Assembly (NCBI GenBank): GCA_965230245.1
Contig: OZ246000.1
Coordinates: forward strand, 1,054,001-1,118,000
Source of the DNA: JAGNKE01 sp965230245
GTDB taxonomy: Bacteria > Pseudomonadota > Alphaproteobacteria > Micavibrionales > Micavibrionaceae
Direction of reading: 5' to 3'
Length of the DNA stretch: 64,000 nt
Numbering within the stretch: the stretch's first letter is position 1; each line of letters starts with the position of its first letter. The notes beneath the pieces are model-generated. The model ran no database searches, was not told the origin of the DNA, and saw only the letters and a program-made list of their open reading frames with translations. This document shows positions 17,801 to 25,587 of this stretch, piece after piece. The position numbers were made by a program, and so were the translations under genes.

Positions 17801-18192
17801 TCGATATGTCGCTGGATGACGTCATCAAAACGGTCAGGCCCGACGATAACAGCGTAAGAGTGGAATTCGGTCCTAAAACACTGGAAAGATGGCCACAACT
17901 CAAAGATATAAACGCCGAACAAGACAACGCTTTACCTGAAGAAGTCATGACGGATTACTACGAGGAACAGATCAAAACAGGAAAACCTGTCGACGATGCA
18001 ACCAGACGTCTCGCAACCTCCGCAGTACGATCAGCGACAATGCCGGACATGCGTATGACACTCGGAAAAACAGCATATGGCCGTAGACAGGAACCCATTT
18101 GGGAAGCCTCACTGACCAATCCGCCTGTCAATTACCGTCCGGAGCTGGATATCGAGGAATCACATGCGCCGCAACGTGATCATGACGTTTAG
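14872..18192 (+). CDS. Divergent phosphoenolpyruvate carboxylase-like protein
   Basis: The 1106-residue protein follows the order of PEP carboxylase motifs but differs at key places. TPHPTE with His140 matches catalytic His138 of E. coli; GGDADGKVNADR matches the GGDRDGNP segment; IIETRHN matches the LDxRQE region; CSDSLKSLG keeps the Asp616-Lys619 pair (E. coli Asp543 and Lys546). However the FHGRGGxxGRGG loop reads WGNGLSNERGGGD (651-663): the His becomes Trp651, the first Arg becomes Asn653, and only the second Arg (659) remains. The C-terminus lacks the usual QNTG end. It is about 200 residues longer than normal. It may have altered chemistry or be regulatory; oxaloacetate formation should not be assumed. 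The start ATG 14872 with AAGGGG is preferred to GTG 14854. Expected to be cytoplasmic. Confidence 0.75.
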   Translation: MDQSVFSGTDTTAISERAKEILDAQIQKLGSEGAIPLEAVKLYNNTATLLAQPDAEEKFQAEFEAMSDEGRNAYSKLRLIEHLLETNTHIVANNNISDDGDHNAYNIEEMVHLAREAGYTNTDLMEFFSDVRIWKAITPHPTEHLNAEGVRMFRDLVATSELPEEEREANIETVVNKLLTNNITPTRRATTFEETDFALEQAAVYRQGQREMFRRVNGAVQSAFDGYAFTPNLERDEVTISTGMRVWHAGGDADGKVNADRWALMYGMLSLTKASIDDHIKDLERVAEILDGGQDGDLLEQGTLQGKFQSKSGQVVNLKSVLEELRGRVENLESRFVSTDADGNKELKDGVNYDVIKHDFDNLYKGLNMGPLTFDSRKSFTRELDSQFKALAQRLTNPEAREVMAESHFMMTQYGLSSAIIETRHNGLTYREMMNNLFSDQDFVNSLGLSKEQAELLESKEKFVGIDKAEDGLTSAEQKQLMDAARAKLSPKELREALLKANPEEKTQDGYTVQTHEVLRRFELMAQSPDQFGMAIIAEADEMSTSYQRFMAEPFGVKTALHTPLNEEYETLRDIPDYLEAYHMNGGRDDINERALVNGNWYGHAMSHGQMIPCSDSLKSLGRLVAVLQTEGIRNTAARSASLGVATLIKWGNGLSNERGGGDEMMYTRYIAQTLQEMANKRGEPLDPQDPKDRVLLQMASFFSNTEQGRSIRIHSSTSKQVSTDLCNKLGEMLGRRMELQGLVRENTFIPPRGVYSKATHGILMEGAYDMMMRYNAFRNAKNPETGTTVLDDWAAEVSNPEMAGAANSSARAQSKSSGKKAALMTKQRAIGSNIWHKMARTNHDGYFTCGEFMGRMHKAYNDGQLSKQDVKQFTHDSQWWRRNFFLRSLMPAVRSDMEHGFERLGMKDMTFDKAIEIGASVNVDDQGNFTYDDQGGTITPSQALQAVVFRDQAMLVALTEAGLNIDKIDKQGKSTFDMSLDDVIKTVRPDDNSVRVEFGPKTLERWPQLKDINAEQDNALPEEVMTDYYEEQIKTGKPVDDATRRLATSAVRSATMPDMRMTLGKTAYGRRQEPIWEASLTNPPVNYRPELDIEESHAPQRDHDV

Positions 18193-18201
18193 TAAAAAGT
18201 C

Positions 18202-19395
18202 TTAAAGAATGGAAACGGGACGCAAACCCGAACTGCCCGGCAAGATCGCACGGTCAATCAGCCCTGTCGGAATGTCGAAATGCTTGGCCAGTATTGTTTT
18301 CGAAACAGCGCGTAAATCAGTCGTCGGGCGCAAATCCCGTCCTTCAAACAGCTGATTGGACGCCAGCCCCGGCCAATCGGCAATCACCTGCCCGCCATTG
18401 ATACGCCCGCCCAGAACCATAGAAGCCCCCGCCGTCCCGTGATCCGTCCCGTTCGATCCGTTCGGCTGCACGGTACGCCCAAACTCGGTCACAACATAGA
18501 TAATCGTATCATTCCAGATCGCATCCGGTGTGGTCTTACGGTATTTGGTAATCCCTTCCGACAAAATCCCGAGCAAATTCGGCAACCGCCCGTTCTGTGT
18601 GCCCTGATTTGCATGCGTATCCCAACCATTCATATCGACAACCGCAATACGTGGCCCCGTAGGCTGGCCGAGGAACTTCGCCGCCGCCTCCATCGCGGGG
18701 ATGAACGATCTGTCACCTCGCTTCACCGCGCCTTTCATATCTGCGATATCAAGGTTCTCCATCGCGACTTCCAACGACTCATGCAACAATTCGTCACGCT
18801 CGTACATCCGCCCGATGCGGCTAAGCAAATCGGCATCGGCCTCTTTAAGGCGTGAAGGTGACCAGGACGTCACCTTGGCATCGCCGCGTAAAATTGTTTG
18901 CGTACTTGGCCCGATCGAAAGCCCCAGCGTTGTATCCAGACTTTCACCGCCTAGCGCTTGTATGGTGCGGTTCAGCCAGCCCGTTTTGATACCGTTTGCC
19001 GCGCCCGTGCCGTTTTCCAGTAAATCCTGAGCATCAAAATGCGAACGCTCCCGATAAGGTGTGGCCACCGCATGAATCACGGATAACTCACCGCGCCTGT
19101 AAAAATCATGCAAAGGTTTAAGCTGACGGTGAAAGGCAAATTGCCCGTCAAGATCAATCATCTGCTCATCACGCTCCTGCATGGCAAGGTTTCTGCGGAT
19201 TTGTGCATAAGCAGGATCCGCGTAAGGAATAATCGCACCGAGCGAGTCCATCCCGCCGCGTAAAAACACCAGAACCATCCGCTTATTTGTTGGCGCATTC
19301 GCAAGCGCAAGCCCCGGAAACCCGCACAGCGCAGGTAAGGCCATCGCCTGCATAGAACCGAGAAGAAAACTGCGTCTTGTAATGTTATGTTCCAT
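18202..19395 (-). CDS. DUF1501 family Tat-exported protein
   Basis: This 397-residue protein starts with a twin-arginine signal, TRRSFLLGS at residues 6-14, followed by a hydrophobic stretch ending LALANA. The mature domain has the DUF1501 hallmarks FLRGGMDSLG near the start and TEFGRTVQPNGSNGTDHG around residue 305-322, which resemble the metal-binding regions of sulfatase/alkaline-phosphatase-like folds. Members are exported and often paired with DUF1800 proteins, as here: the DUF1800 gene ends 19 bases upstream, so the two form an operon. The biochemical role of the pair is unknown. The ATG at 19395 has an AGAGGA site. It converges on the PEPC-like gene. Confidence 0.88.
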   Translation of the reverse strand: MEHNITRRSFLLGSMQAMALPALCGFPGLALANAPTNKRMVLVFLRGGMDSLGAIIPYADPAYAQIRRNLAMQERDEQMIDLDGQFAFHRQLKPLHDFYRRGELSVIHAVATPYRERSHFDAQDLLENGTGAANGIKTGWLNRTIQALGGESLDTTLGLSIGPSTQTILRGDAKVTSWSPSRLKEADADLLSRIGRMYERDELLHESLEVAMENLDIADMKGAVKRGDRSFIPAMEAAAKFLGQPTGPRIAVVDMNGWDTHANQGTQNGRLPNLLGILSEGITKYRKTTPDAIWNDTIIYVVTEFGRTVQPNGSNGTDHGTAGASMVLGGRINGGQVIADWPGLASNQLFEGRDLRPTTDLRAVSKTILAKHFDIPTGLIDRAILPGSSGLRPVSIL

Positions 19396-19413
19396 ATTTC
19401 ATATCCTCTCGTT

Positions 19414-20742
19414 TCATCGCCTTTGAAATTCGGGCGACATAAACAGCAACGTCAAACCTTGTGCCTGACTTTCTGCACCTTTTAGCGCAAACGCTGTCTC
19501 ACCGCTCATCACCGATCCGAACAAAGCCCGCCCGAAATCATACGGATTAATGCTTTCCTCAATCCTTTCGACAACTTCCTGCGCCCACTGTACCCGCTTC
19601 AAAACAGCCCCCGGCGCGGCCCAGTATTCGTTTTCATCGGAAAACCCTTGCGGATCGGGCGCTTTGTAAGGACGGTAGTCCATACTATCCAATGATGTTG
19701 TGAAATGAACGGGCTTCGGCTCGAACCCCAACACCTTAAAAGTTGAAACCACATAGTCCGGCGTAGTCTTGATTTTAGAAAGCGGCTGCGCCCAGCTTTC
19801 CTGCGCATTCACCATCGCAAGCGTCATCTCGCCCAAATGACCGCCGCTGCGCAAATACGCCTTTTCCATCTTCTTAATCAGGCTCTCGGGCGGCTTATCG
19901 CTCACAAAATGGACTGCCATTTTAGTCGCCAGCCTACGCGCCGTCTTGGGATGAACAGCCAGCATCTTAAAAGCGCTGATCGCCTCATTAATCCCGTCTT
20001 CCTGATATGTCTTCCCCAGCAAAGTCTTTGATCCCGGCTCATGCCCGCGGCTATGAAATTTAAATTTTGGATAGGGTTTACGGTTACGCCGCTCGATACT
20101 CCACCCCGTCAACATCTTCGACAGTGCAATGACATCCGCTTGCGTGTAGCCCCCGTCAACACCCAACGTATGAAGCTCGAGGATTTCCCGCCCCAGATTT
20201 TCATTCAAACCGCGCTTCGAAAACCGCGCCAGCATTGTATTCGGTCCAAAAGATAGCCAATTATCCAGATAAGCGAGCATCGCAGGATGCTGTGCAACGG
20301 CAATCAGCATATCCTCGAACTTGCCGTTAATATGCGGACGAATGGCCGTAAATTCGTAATCGCGCAGTAATCCTAGTGTTGTGGGTTTTTCAATCGAAAC
20401 CGTAAAATGATTTCCCCAAAAGGCAACCAAACGCTCTGCAAAGGGCTGGCTTGTATTGACCCTTTCCGTCATCACATCGGAAACAAACGTCAAATAATAC
20501 TGCAAAAGCTCACCACGAAGACTCTGCCGTATTTTTTTAAGGTCTTTATTTCGAAAGGCGGAGAAAAATTGATGTGTTATTTCAAGGCCCTCAGTATCTT
20601 TAAGATGCTGCGGAACTTTCGGCGTCTGTACTTGCTCAATTAAGGACTGCCGACTAAACATCGAACTCTCCGACAAACCCTGTGACCCGGGACCGTACCC
20701 AAATCTGTTCGCGGCTATAAATCGGCTTTGATCTCTACTCAT
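19414..20742 (-). CDS. DUF1800 family protein
   Basis: The 442-residue product matches DUF1800: an N-terminal ANRFGYGP motif, then LVAFWGNHFTVS, then the segment LNENLGREILELHTLGVDGGYTQ in overlapping parts, followed by an ALSKMLTGW element. No signal peptide is obvious, so export, if any, may depend on the DUF1501 partner encoded 19 bases downstream. DUF1800/DUF1501 pairs recur across many bacterial phyla and are thought to act at the envelope, but no activity is established. The start at 20742 is ATG with a poor ribosome-binding site. It is divergent from the first RimK-like gene, which begins 151 bases away. Confidence 0.86.
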   Translation of the reverse strand: MSRDQSRFIAANRFGYGPGSQGLSESSMFSRQSLIEQVQTPKVPQHLKDTEGLEITHQFFSAFRNKDLKKIRQSLRGELLQYYLTFVSDVMTERVNTSQPFAERLVAFWGNHFTVSIEKPTTLGLLRDYEFTAIRPHINGKFEDMLIAVAQHPAMLAYLDNWLSFGPNTMLARFSKRGLNENLGREILELHTLGVDGGYTQADVIALSKMLTGWSIERRNRKPYPKFKFHSRGHEPGSKTLLGKTYQEDGINEAISAFKMLAVHPKTARRLATKMAVHFVSDKPPESLIKKMEKAYLRSGGHLGEMTLAMVNAQESWAQPLSKIKTTPDYVVSTFKVLGFEPKPVHFTTSLDSMDYRPYKAPDPQGFSDENEYWAAPGAVLKRVQWAQEVVERIEESINPYDFGRALFGSVMSGETAFALKGAESQAQGLTLLFMSPEFQRR

Positions 20743-20837
20743 AACGAATATCTTTTTTTCTAATATCGATATTACGATGTGGCTTAAATAATCCTTCTAA
20801 AAAAGCATAAAATCCAATAAAACCGCGCTCTGTACGT

Positions 20838-20866
20838 TTGACAGATTGGCTTGACCTGCCTAAACT
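20838..20866 (+). promoter_or_regulatory. Promoter of the first RimK-like gene
   Basis: A perfect TTGACA (20838-20843) is followed after 17 bases by TAAACT (20861-20866), a good housekeeping-sigma promoter. The start would be near 20873, about 20 bases before the ATG at 20894, leaving room for the AAGGAA ribosome-binding site. Confidence 0.65.
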
Positions 20867-20893
20867 CTGGTAACAAAAAAAGGAAATAAAAAC

Positions 20894-21844
20894 ATGCGCA
20901 TAGGAATACTCTCGACATCAGAAAAAATGGAAAATGACCGCCTTGCGGAAGCGGCAGAAGCAAGAGGGCATGAAGTAATCGTTCTGCCTCTTTATAAATG
21001 CAGCATCAGCGCGTGCAACGAAGATCCTGTTTTATATTTCGAAGGTGAAAGAGTAGAAGAACTTGACGCCATTATTCCGCGCATTAACACGGGGTTTACA
21101 GACTACGGAACCACTATTCTGCGACAATTTCAGGCTCTGAAATATTTCACGACCGATACGGCCTATTCGATTGAGGTCGGAAGAAACAAATTGCGCTGTC
21201 TCCAGCATTTTATTCGCAGCAACATCGCCTTTCCGAAAACAGGCTTTGCCTATTCAAAAGAAGACTTTGATAACATTATCCAAACCGTCGGCGGAACACC
21301 GTTGATTGTGAAACTGATCGAAGGCACGGAAGGAATTGGCGTCTTCTTGGCAGACGATTTCAAACACGCAAAAAACATCCTCAAAACCTTCAAACAGCTT
21401 GATGCGCCCTTGATCGTTCAGGAATTTATTGAAGAATCCGCAGGGACGGACATTCGCGCATTTGTGGTTGGTGGCAAAGTTGTAGCCTCCATGCAAAGAA
21501 AATCCCAAGACGGAGACTTCCGCGCGAATATTGCTCTAGGCGGCGCAGGCTATAGCATTGACATTACGCCGGAAGAAGAAAAACTGGCGCTTGATGCATG
21601 CGAGTCCATCGGTATGAACATCGCGGGTGTCGACATCATCCGTTCAAACCGCGGCCCCCTTATCATCGAAATCAACGTCTCGCCCGACTTCTGCGGCGAA
21701 CAGGGCCTTGAAGAAATCTCAGGGGTCAACGTGGCAGGAGCGATTATCGAATATGTCGAAAAGGGCAAAAAAGAATTCGATAAGGGAATTGGCGTATGGC
21801 TGGAAGATAAAGTGCCGATCGATCCCGACGAAGTAAAAAAGTAA
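20894..21844 (+). CDS. RimK-family ATP-grasp ligase, full length
   Basis: RimK enzymes use ATP to add glutamate residues to protein C-termini (ribosomal S6 in E. coli) or make related peptide bonds. This 316-residue protein has the pre-ATP-grasp start MRIGILST, the PRINTGFTDYGTTILRQF segment, then the ATP-grasp domain: VGGTPLIVKLIEGTEGIGV (ATP-binding loop), VQEFIEE, DIRAFVVGGKVVASM and IEINVSPDF near 265, giving the metal-binding Glu and Asn. Length and order are normal. Its own promoter is visible upstream. It faces a three-gene minus-strand group ending in an HExxH protein, and a shorter paralogue at 31116 faces a similar gene. The target could be S6 or something specific to this locus. 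Confidence 0.88.
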   Translation: MRIGILSTSEKMENDRLAEAAEARGHEVIVLPLYKCSISACNEDPVLYFEGERVEELDAIIPRINTGFTDYGTTILRQFQALKYFTTDTAYSIEVGRNKLRCLQHFIRSNIAFPKTGFAYSKEDFDNIIQTVGGTPLIVKLIEGTEGIGVFLADDFKHAKNILKTFKQLDAPLIVQEFIEESAGTDIRAFVVGGKVVASMQRKSQDGDFRANIALGGAGYSIDITPEEEKLALDACESIGMNIAGVDIIRSNRGPLIIEINVSPDFCGEQGLEEISGVNVAGAIIEYVEKGKKEFDKGIGVWLEDKVPIDPDEVKK

Positions 21845-21860
21845 AATCGATCAATACAGC

Positions 21861-22469
21861 CTAAAAATCGAAGTCCCGTGCATCACTGCCTGGCTCATCA
21901 CGCATCGCCCGAATCTCATCCAAATCCGCAGTGCGCAACAAACGGCTTTGCTCAACGACTCTCGGATGCTCGTCATACGGCGAAACAATTTTCGGCAGGC
22001 GTTGCAAACGCGTGCGCATCGGCTGCAATCCTTCAACCAAATGATCCAGCGCCTGCGCGTTCCTGGAGTCATCCAGATCCAGAACGACACCGCCCTCATT
22101 CGTGATGTAAGAAAGCAGTTCGTTCGTCATGATAAACTTAGACATACGGCGCGCATCGCCTTCTACAAAACCTGATCCGAAAACAAAATGCCGCGTGTTT
22201 TCTTTCGGCTCTCCGAAAATTTCATATAGAGTACCGTTAACCTTGTACTGGCGAAACTGGTCCCTCGTTACATACAAACCCGCAATCCCTTTAGCCACAC
22301 GCTTATCCTCCTGATAAGCGAATTCGAATTGAATGCCTTCCGAAACACCCAGCCTCTTATCCAGATTCGTAAAAGCCTTGCCCAGCATCGAACGGCGCGC
22401 GAACTGCCCTAAACGCTCGAAATGGCCGGTTAGTCCCAAATTATCGGTAATATCCTTAATGTAACTCAC
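21861..22469 (-). CDS. Hypothetical protein, last gene of the HEAQH cluster
   Basis: I do not recognise this 202-residue soluble protein. It contains a charged helical N-terminus and alternating strands around residues 45-110 (QFEFAYQEDKR, GLYVTRDQFRQYKVNG), followed by an acidic/Arg-rich C-terminus. There is no signal peptide or membrane segment. The start is a GTG at 22469, with AGGA eight bases upstream. It follows the 110-residue gene by nine bases, and that gene follows the HEAQH protein gene by two, so the three are one operon. It converges on the RimK-like gene with a 16-base gap. A role with the HEAQH protein is inferred from the operon only. Confidence 0.6.
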   Translation of the reverse strand: MSYIKDITDNLGLTGHFERLGQFARRSMLGKAFTNLDKRLGVSEGIQFEFAYQEDKRVAKGIAGLYVTRDQFRQYKVNGTLYEIFGEPKENTRHFVFGSGFVEGDARRMSKFIMTNELLSYITNEGGVVLDLDDSRNAQALDHLVEGLQPMRTRLQRLPKIVSPYDEHPRVVEQSRLLRTADLDEIRAMRDEPGSDARDFDF

Positions 22470-22478
22470 AATACAATC

Positions 22479-22811
22479 CTAAACTTTTTGAACTTCATAG
22501 AGATTTAAAAACTCTAAGAACTCAAGATAATACATAAGCGCTTCAACAAATCCTTCGCTATCGCGCTTATAAAGATATACCTGACTCGTGAACACCGACC
22601 CGTCGGACGAAGGTTTGCGGACATGAAAGGAAGTCTTGGCATTCGCCCGTTCACAAACATCATCCAGCGCAGAGTGAATTTCATCGCTCTCAGCATCCAA
22701 AACATGGATGAACCCGTCATCATCAAGACCGAATGTCCCGATTATCTCCTCGTCGTCATCGGAAAGATAACCGCCGGAAACATCCCACACCTTTTGATAC
22801 TGTTCTTTCAT
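22479..22811 (-). CDS. Small acidic hypothetical protein
   Basis: This 110-residue acidic protein is unrecognised. It begins MKEQYQKVWDVSGG, has the acidic run LSDDDEEIIG, and ends in a helical, aromatic segment (EALMYYLEFLEFLNLYE). It looks cytoplasmic. Its ATG is two bases after the stop of the 578-residue HEAQH protein gene, and the next gene starts nine bases after its own stop, so translational coupling within a three-gene operon is likely. An acidic small protein beside a putative peptidase could be an inhibitor, chaperone or substrate, but nothing in the sequence proves this. Confidence 0.6.
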   Translation of the reverse strand: MKEQYQKVWDVSGGYLSDDDEEIIGTFGLDDDGFIHVLDAESDEIHSALDDVCERANAKTSFHVRKPSSDGSVFTSQVYLYKRDSEGFVEALMYYLEFLEFLNLYEVQKV

Positions 22812-22813
22812 GT

Positions 22814-24550
22814 TTAATAGTGTCCGTCAGGTTCGGGCGGCGGCGCAAGTGAAGGATGCGAACCGGCCAGCCCGCGGGTTAAATCTATATCGAAATCATC
22901 CCGACTATCCATAGCATTCTGTAATCGATTGCCATACTCCATACGCTGGCGTTCATTTCGTACGCCGGCAAAGTACGAAACGCCGTTTCCAAATGCCCAT
23001 GCATCCTGCTCTAAGGGGTTATTATGGTAGTGCTTAACATTTTGGTCAAAAGTCACATAAACATGGTGACCAATATGAAAATAGCGCGCCTGATCATGCA
23101 ACGGATGATCCTCATCAAGCTTTCCGCGCTCATAAAGCTTGGCCAGATGATCCTGATAGGCGTGCTGCGCTTCATGCATGGTTGTGTTCATCGCCTGCAT
23201 AAAGTCTTCTATACCCCCCACATCTTTGTTTGTATTGACTTTGAGAGTTCTGGGTATTCTCCCCCATTCGTAAAACCCCATGGAAGCAACTTGTTCTCCC
23301 GTTGCCGGATCTTTTTGCGGCTCCATATCATATGTCTCAACGCGACAGGGCATGTAATCAAAAACGTCGCCATGAAGATTGGCGGCATGTTGCATAACAC
23401 GTGTTTTTTTGTAATCAGGATAGGTATGCCAGTTTTCCCGAGCGTGGATGAGCGTTTCGTCACGGTACATCTTATTAAGCAACTCAGCCTGTTTCTCAAG
23501 CTGGTGTCGCTTATACGCCTCGGTCAGCGGATAACTTGCAAGAATTTTTTCTATCGAGTTGTTTAGACCTTCGGGAATCTCTTCACCTTCATCATGCAAT
23601 CGCTTAGCCATAAGAACAACACGCTGCTGAGCCTGCGGTGTCATCGTACGGATATCCATGGAGAATATAGGCTGCATTGCGTGCCACGTATCTTGAGCCG
23701 CCTGAACTTTCATGTCCGTAGCATAAATGAGTTTGGCGGAGAGAAACCCCGCCTTCACATCTCTTTTAAGACTTTCAATTGTTGTTTCTACCCGCTCGGG
23801 ATCAGCATCGCTACCTATGCCCCTTAAGGCGGTGTCCGCCAGCCAGAAACCCTGACGCTTAATGGGCTGCTGCATAAAATCGTGAAAACGGTCACTATCC
23901 CAGAACATGCTGTTTTCTGGTGCCATGTCAGAATAAACACGCCAAGCCATTCTGATACGATCCTGACGATCCTCTGTGAGAACCCCCTCTTGCATCAAGT
24001 ACTCTTGATACCCTCTGGCACAAGCAAAAACCATACTGTGAAAAGACTTGTAAAAATCATTCTGGACAGCTTTATCGTTCGAAATCACAAGTTCTTTTCG
24101 CATAGGATCAACATTCCCATGTAAAATACCCGTATCATCGACCTGAACGCGAAAAGGCAGCTTAATATCAAAAGCCTCGGAAAAACGTCTTGATATCTCT
24201 CGGAACGCACCGCGTTTCTGATCATAAGACATGAGACCCCAAGTTTCATTCCAGGTTTTAATCTTACCGTCATCAAGAAGTCCCTGAACAAAACGATCCA
24301 GATCCTCTTGATCTTGCTCGCTTTCAATAGGCTGCATACCATCAAGGCCGTACAAAGTTGCCAACTTGTACTCGCGACCAAGAAGCTTCCCGTAACCTTC
24401 CTCGGTATCGGGATACATCTCTTCGATATACTCGCGACCAAGATAACCTGTAAGTTTACAACGCTCATCAAAACGCAGCGTCATGAAATCGCGGAATGTT
24501 GCATCCTCGACCTGATCCCATATCGGCGGATTTTCGTAGTCGATTTTCAT
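22814..24550 (-). CDS. Large hypothetical protein with HEAQH metallopeptidase-like motif
   Basis: This 578-residue soluble protein is not one I recognise. The clear feature is HEAQH at residues 459-463 (MHEAQHAYQDH), an HExxH zinc-peptidase signature, followed by DEDHPL and, further on, HYHNNPLEQDAWAFG, whose Glu and Asp could supply the third ligand as in ImmA/IrrE-like or other gluzincin-type enzymes. The first 450 residues are highly charged and mostly helical, with no signal peptide. A similar EELQH-D-x-x-x-PL-YHxNP series occurs in the protein encoded at 31905. It leads a three-gene operon facing the RimK-like gene at 20894. A cytoplasmic metallopeptidase is the best guess. Confidence 0.6.
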   Translation of the reverse strand: MKIDYENPPIWDQVEDATFRDFMTLRFDERCKLTGYLGREYIEEMYPDTEEGYGKLLGREYKLATLYGLDGMQPIESEQDQEDLDRFVQGLLDDGKIKTWNETWGLMSYDQKRGAFREISRRFSEAFDIKLPFRVQVDDTGILHGNVDPMRKELVISNDKAVQNDFYKSFHSMVFACARGYQEYLMQEGVLTEDRQDRIRMAWRVYSDMAPENSMFWDSDRFHDFMQQPIKRQGFWLADTALRGIGSDADPERVETTIESLKRDVKAGFLSAKLIYATDMKVQAAQDTWHAMQPIFSMDIRTMTPQAQQRVVLMAKRLHDEGEEIPEGLNNSIEKILASYPLTEAYKRHQLEKQAELLNKMYRDETLIHARENWHTYPDYKKTRVMQHAANLHGDVFDYMPCRVETYDMEPQKDPATGEQVASMGFYEWGRIPRTLKVNTNKDVGGIEDFMQAMNTTMHEAQHAYQDHLAKLYERGKLDEDHPLHDQARYFHIGHHVYVTFDQNVKHYHNNPLEQDAWAFGNGVSYFAGVRNERQRMEYGNRLQNAMDSRDDFDIDLTRGLAGSHPSLAPPPEPDGHY

Positions 24551-24687
24551 TGGAACGACCCGTATTTCACCCGTTAAATTATAAGCTCGCTGGCTTTATT
24601 TTTTTATGATCTACTAATTATAGTAAATCCACCTGTCTTTATACATAAAAAAACGGAAAAAGTCTATTTTCGATCAATATCTTCAGT

Positions 24688-25572
24688 CTATTCGGTCTGA
24701 TCGATTGTCTTGCCTAAAAAAGCCAGAACGCGCCTTGCATACTCATCCGGCACGAATAAATACAAATCATAGTGCTCAGACTTAGGGATAATCCAAAGTT
24801 CCTTGTCTTCAGAGCCGAGGCCTTCATAAAATGCCCGCACATCTTCGGGCGGCACAAGATTGTCTTTTTCTCCGCCCATAACCAGCACAGGAGAAGAAAT
24901 CTTCCCGACCTCTTCAATCGGCGACATCATCTCAAGATCCACGTCTGTGTAAAGCTCAAATAAGTATAGATATATCGGGCTTAACATTTTCCCAGACAGC
25001 CCGAACTGCATCTCGAAAAATAATCCGGCCATGTTTGAAAACCGCGAATAAACGGCTTCAAAAACATACGCATCTGCAATATCTATGGTTTTCCCTCTTA
25101 CAAGCAAAGAAGCGCCCCCCATTGACGGCGCAATAAAAGCAATTTTTTCTTCCGGAAACCGCTCCCTTAAATACCGGACGGCTGCATGACTGTTTTCTGC
25201 CTCGTTATACCCGTAAGTCGTAAAATCGCCTTTCGTTTCACCATGTGCCTGAAAATCAAACAGAAGGATCCCGTACCCCGCCTGATGTAAAAACTCTATT
25301 CTCGGCGCGACGTACATTCTGCTGCGATGCCCGCCGTGAAGAATAATGACGTTCCCTTTACGGGCCACACCCTTGATATACCAGCCTTTGACAAGCGTAC
25401 CTCTTGAGTCCTCAAACTCTACATTTTCATAAGGAATACGCCCATAATCCCACACAACGGTCTTCTGAAACGGACCCATGAGATGAGCGCCAAAGGCAAA
25501 AAAAACATAAACGCCAAATCCAATGACAAAATAAAAACAAAAAAGCGAAATCTTCAAAATTTTGCTGCGCAT
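24688..25572 (-). CDS. Membrane-anchored alpha/beta hydrolase (copy 2)
   Basis: This 294-residue protein has one N-terminal membrane helix (about 8-30) and an alpha/beta-hydrolase domain facing the periplasm or cytoplasm. Landmarks are VIILHGGHRSR (oxyanion region), DFQAHGETKG, the nucleophile elbow APSMGGAS around residue 150, VMGGEKDNLVPP (acid residue region) and SEHYDLY with the catalytic His near the end. The fold is that of serine hydrolases such as esterases or BAAT/monoacylglycerol-lipase-like enzymes; the substrate is unknown. It is 15 bases downstream of a clearly related gene at 25588, so the pair arose by tandem duplication and shares an operon. Confidence 0.85.
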   Translation of the reverse strand: MRSKILKISLFCFYFVIGFGVYVFFAFGAHLMGPFQKTVVWDYGRIPYENVEFEDSRGTLVKGWYIKGVARKGNVIILHGGHRSRMYVAPRIEFLHQAGYGILLFDFQAHGETKGDFTTYGYNEAENSHAAVRYLRERFPEEKIAFIAPSMGGASLLVRGKTIDIADAYVFEAVYSRFSNMAGLFFEMQFGLSGKMLSPIYLYLFELYTDVDLEMMSPIEEVGKISSPVLVMGGEKDNLVPPEDVRAFYEGLGSEDKELWIIPKSEHYDLYLFVPDEYARRVLAFLGKTIDQTE

Positions 25573-25587
25573 AGTCTGCCTCTAAAA

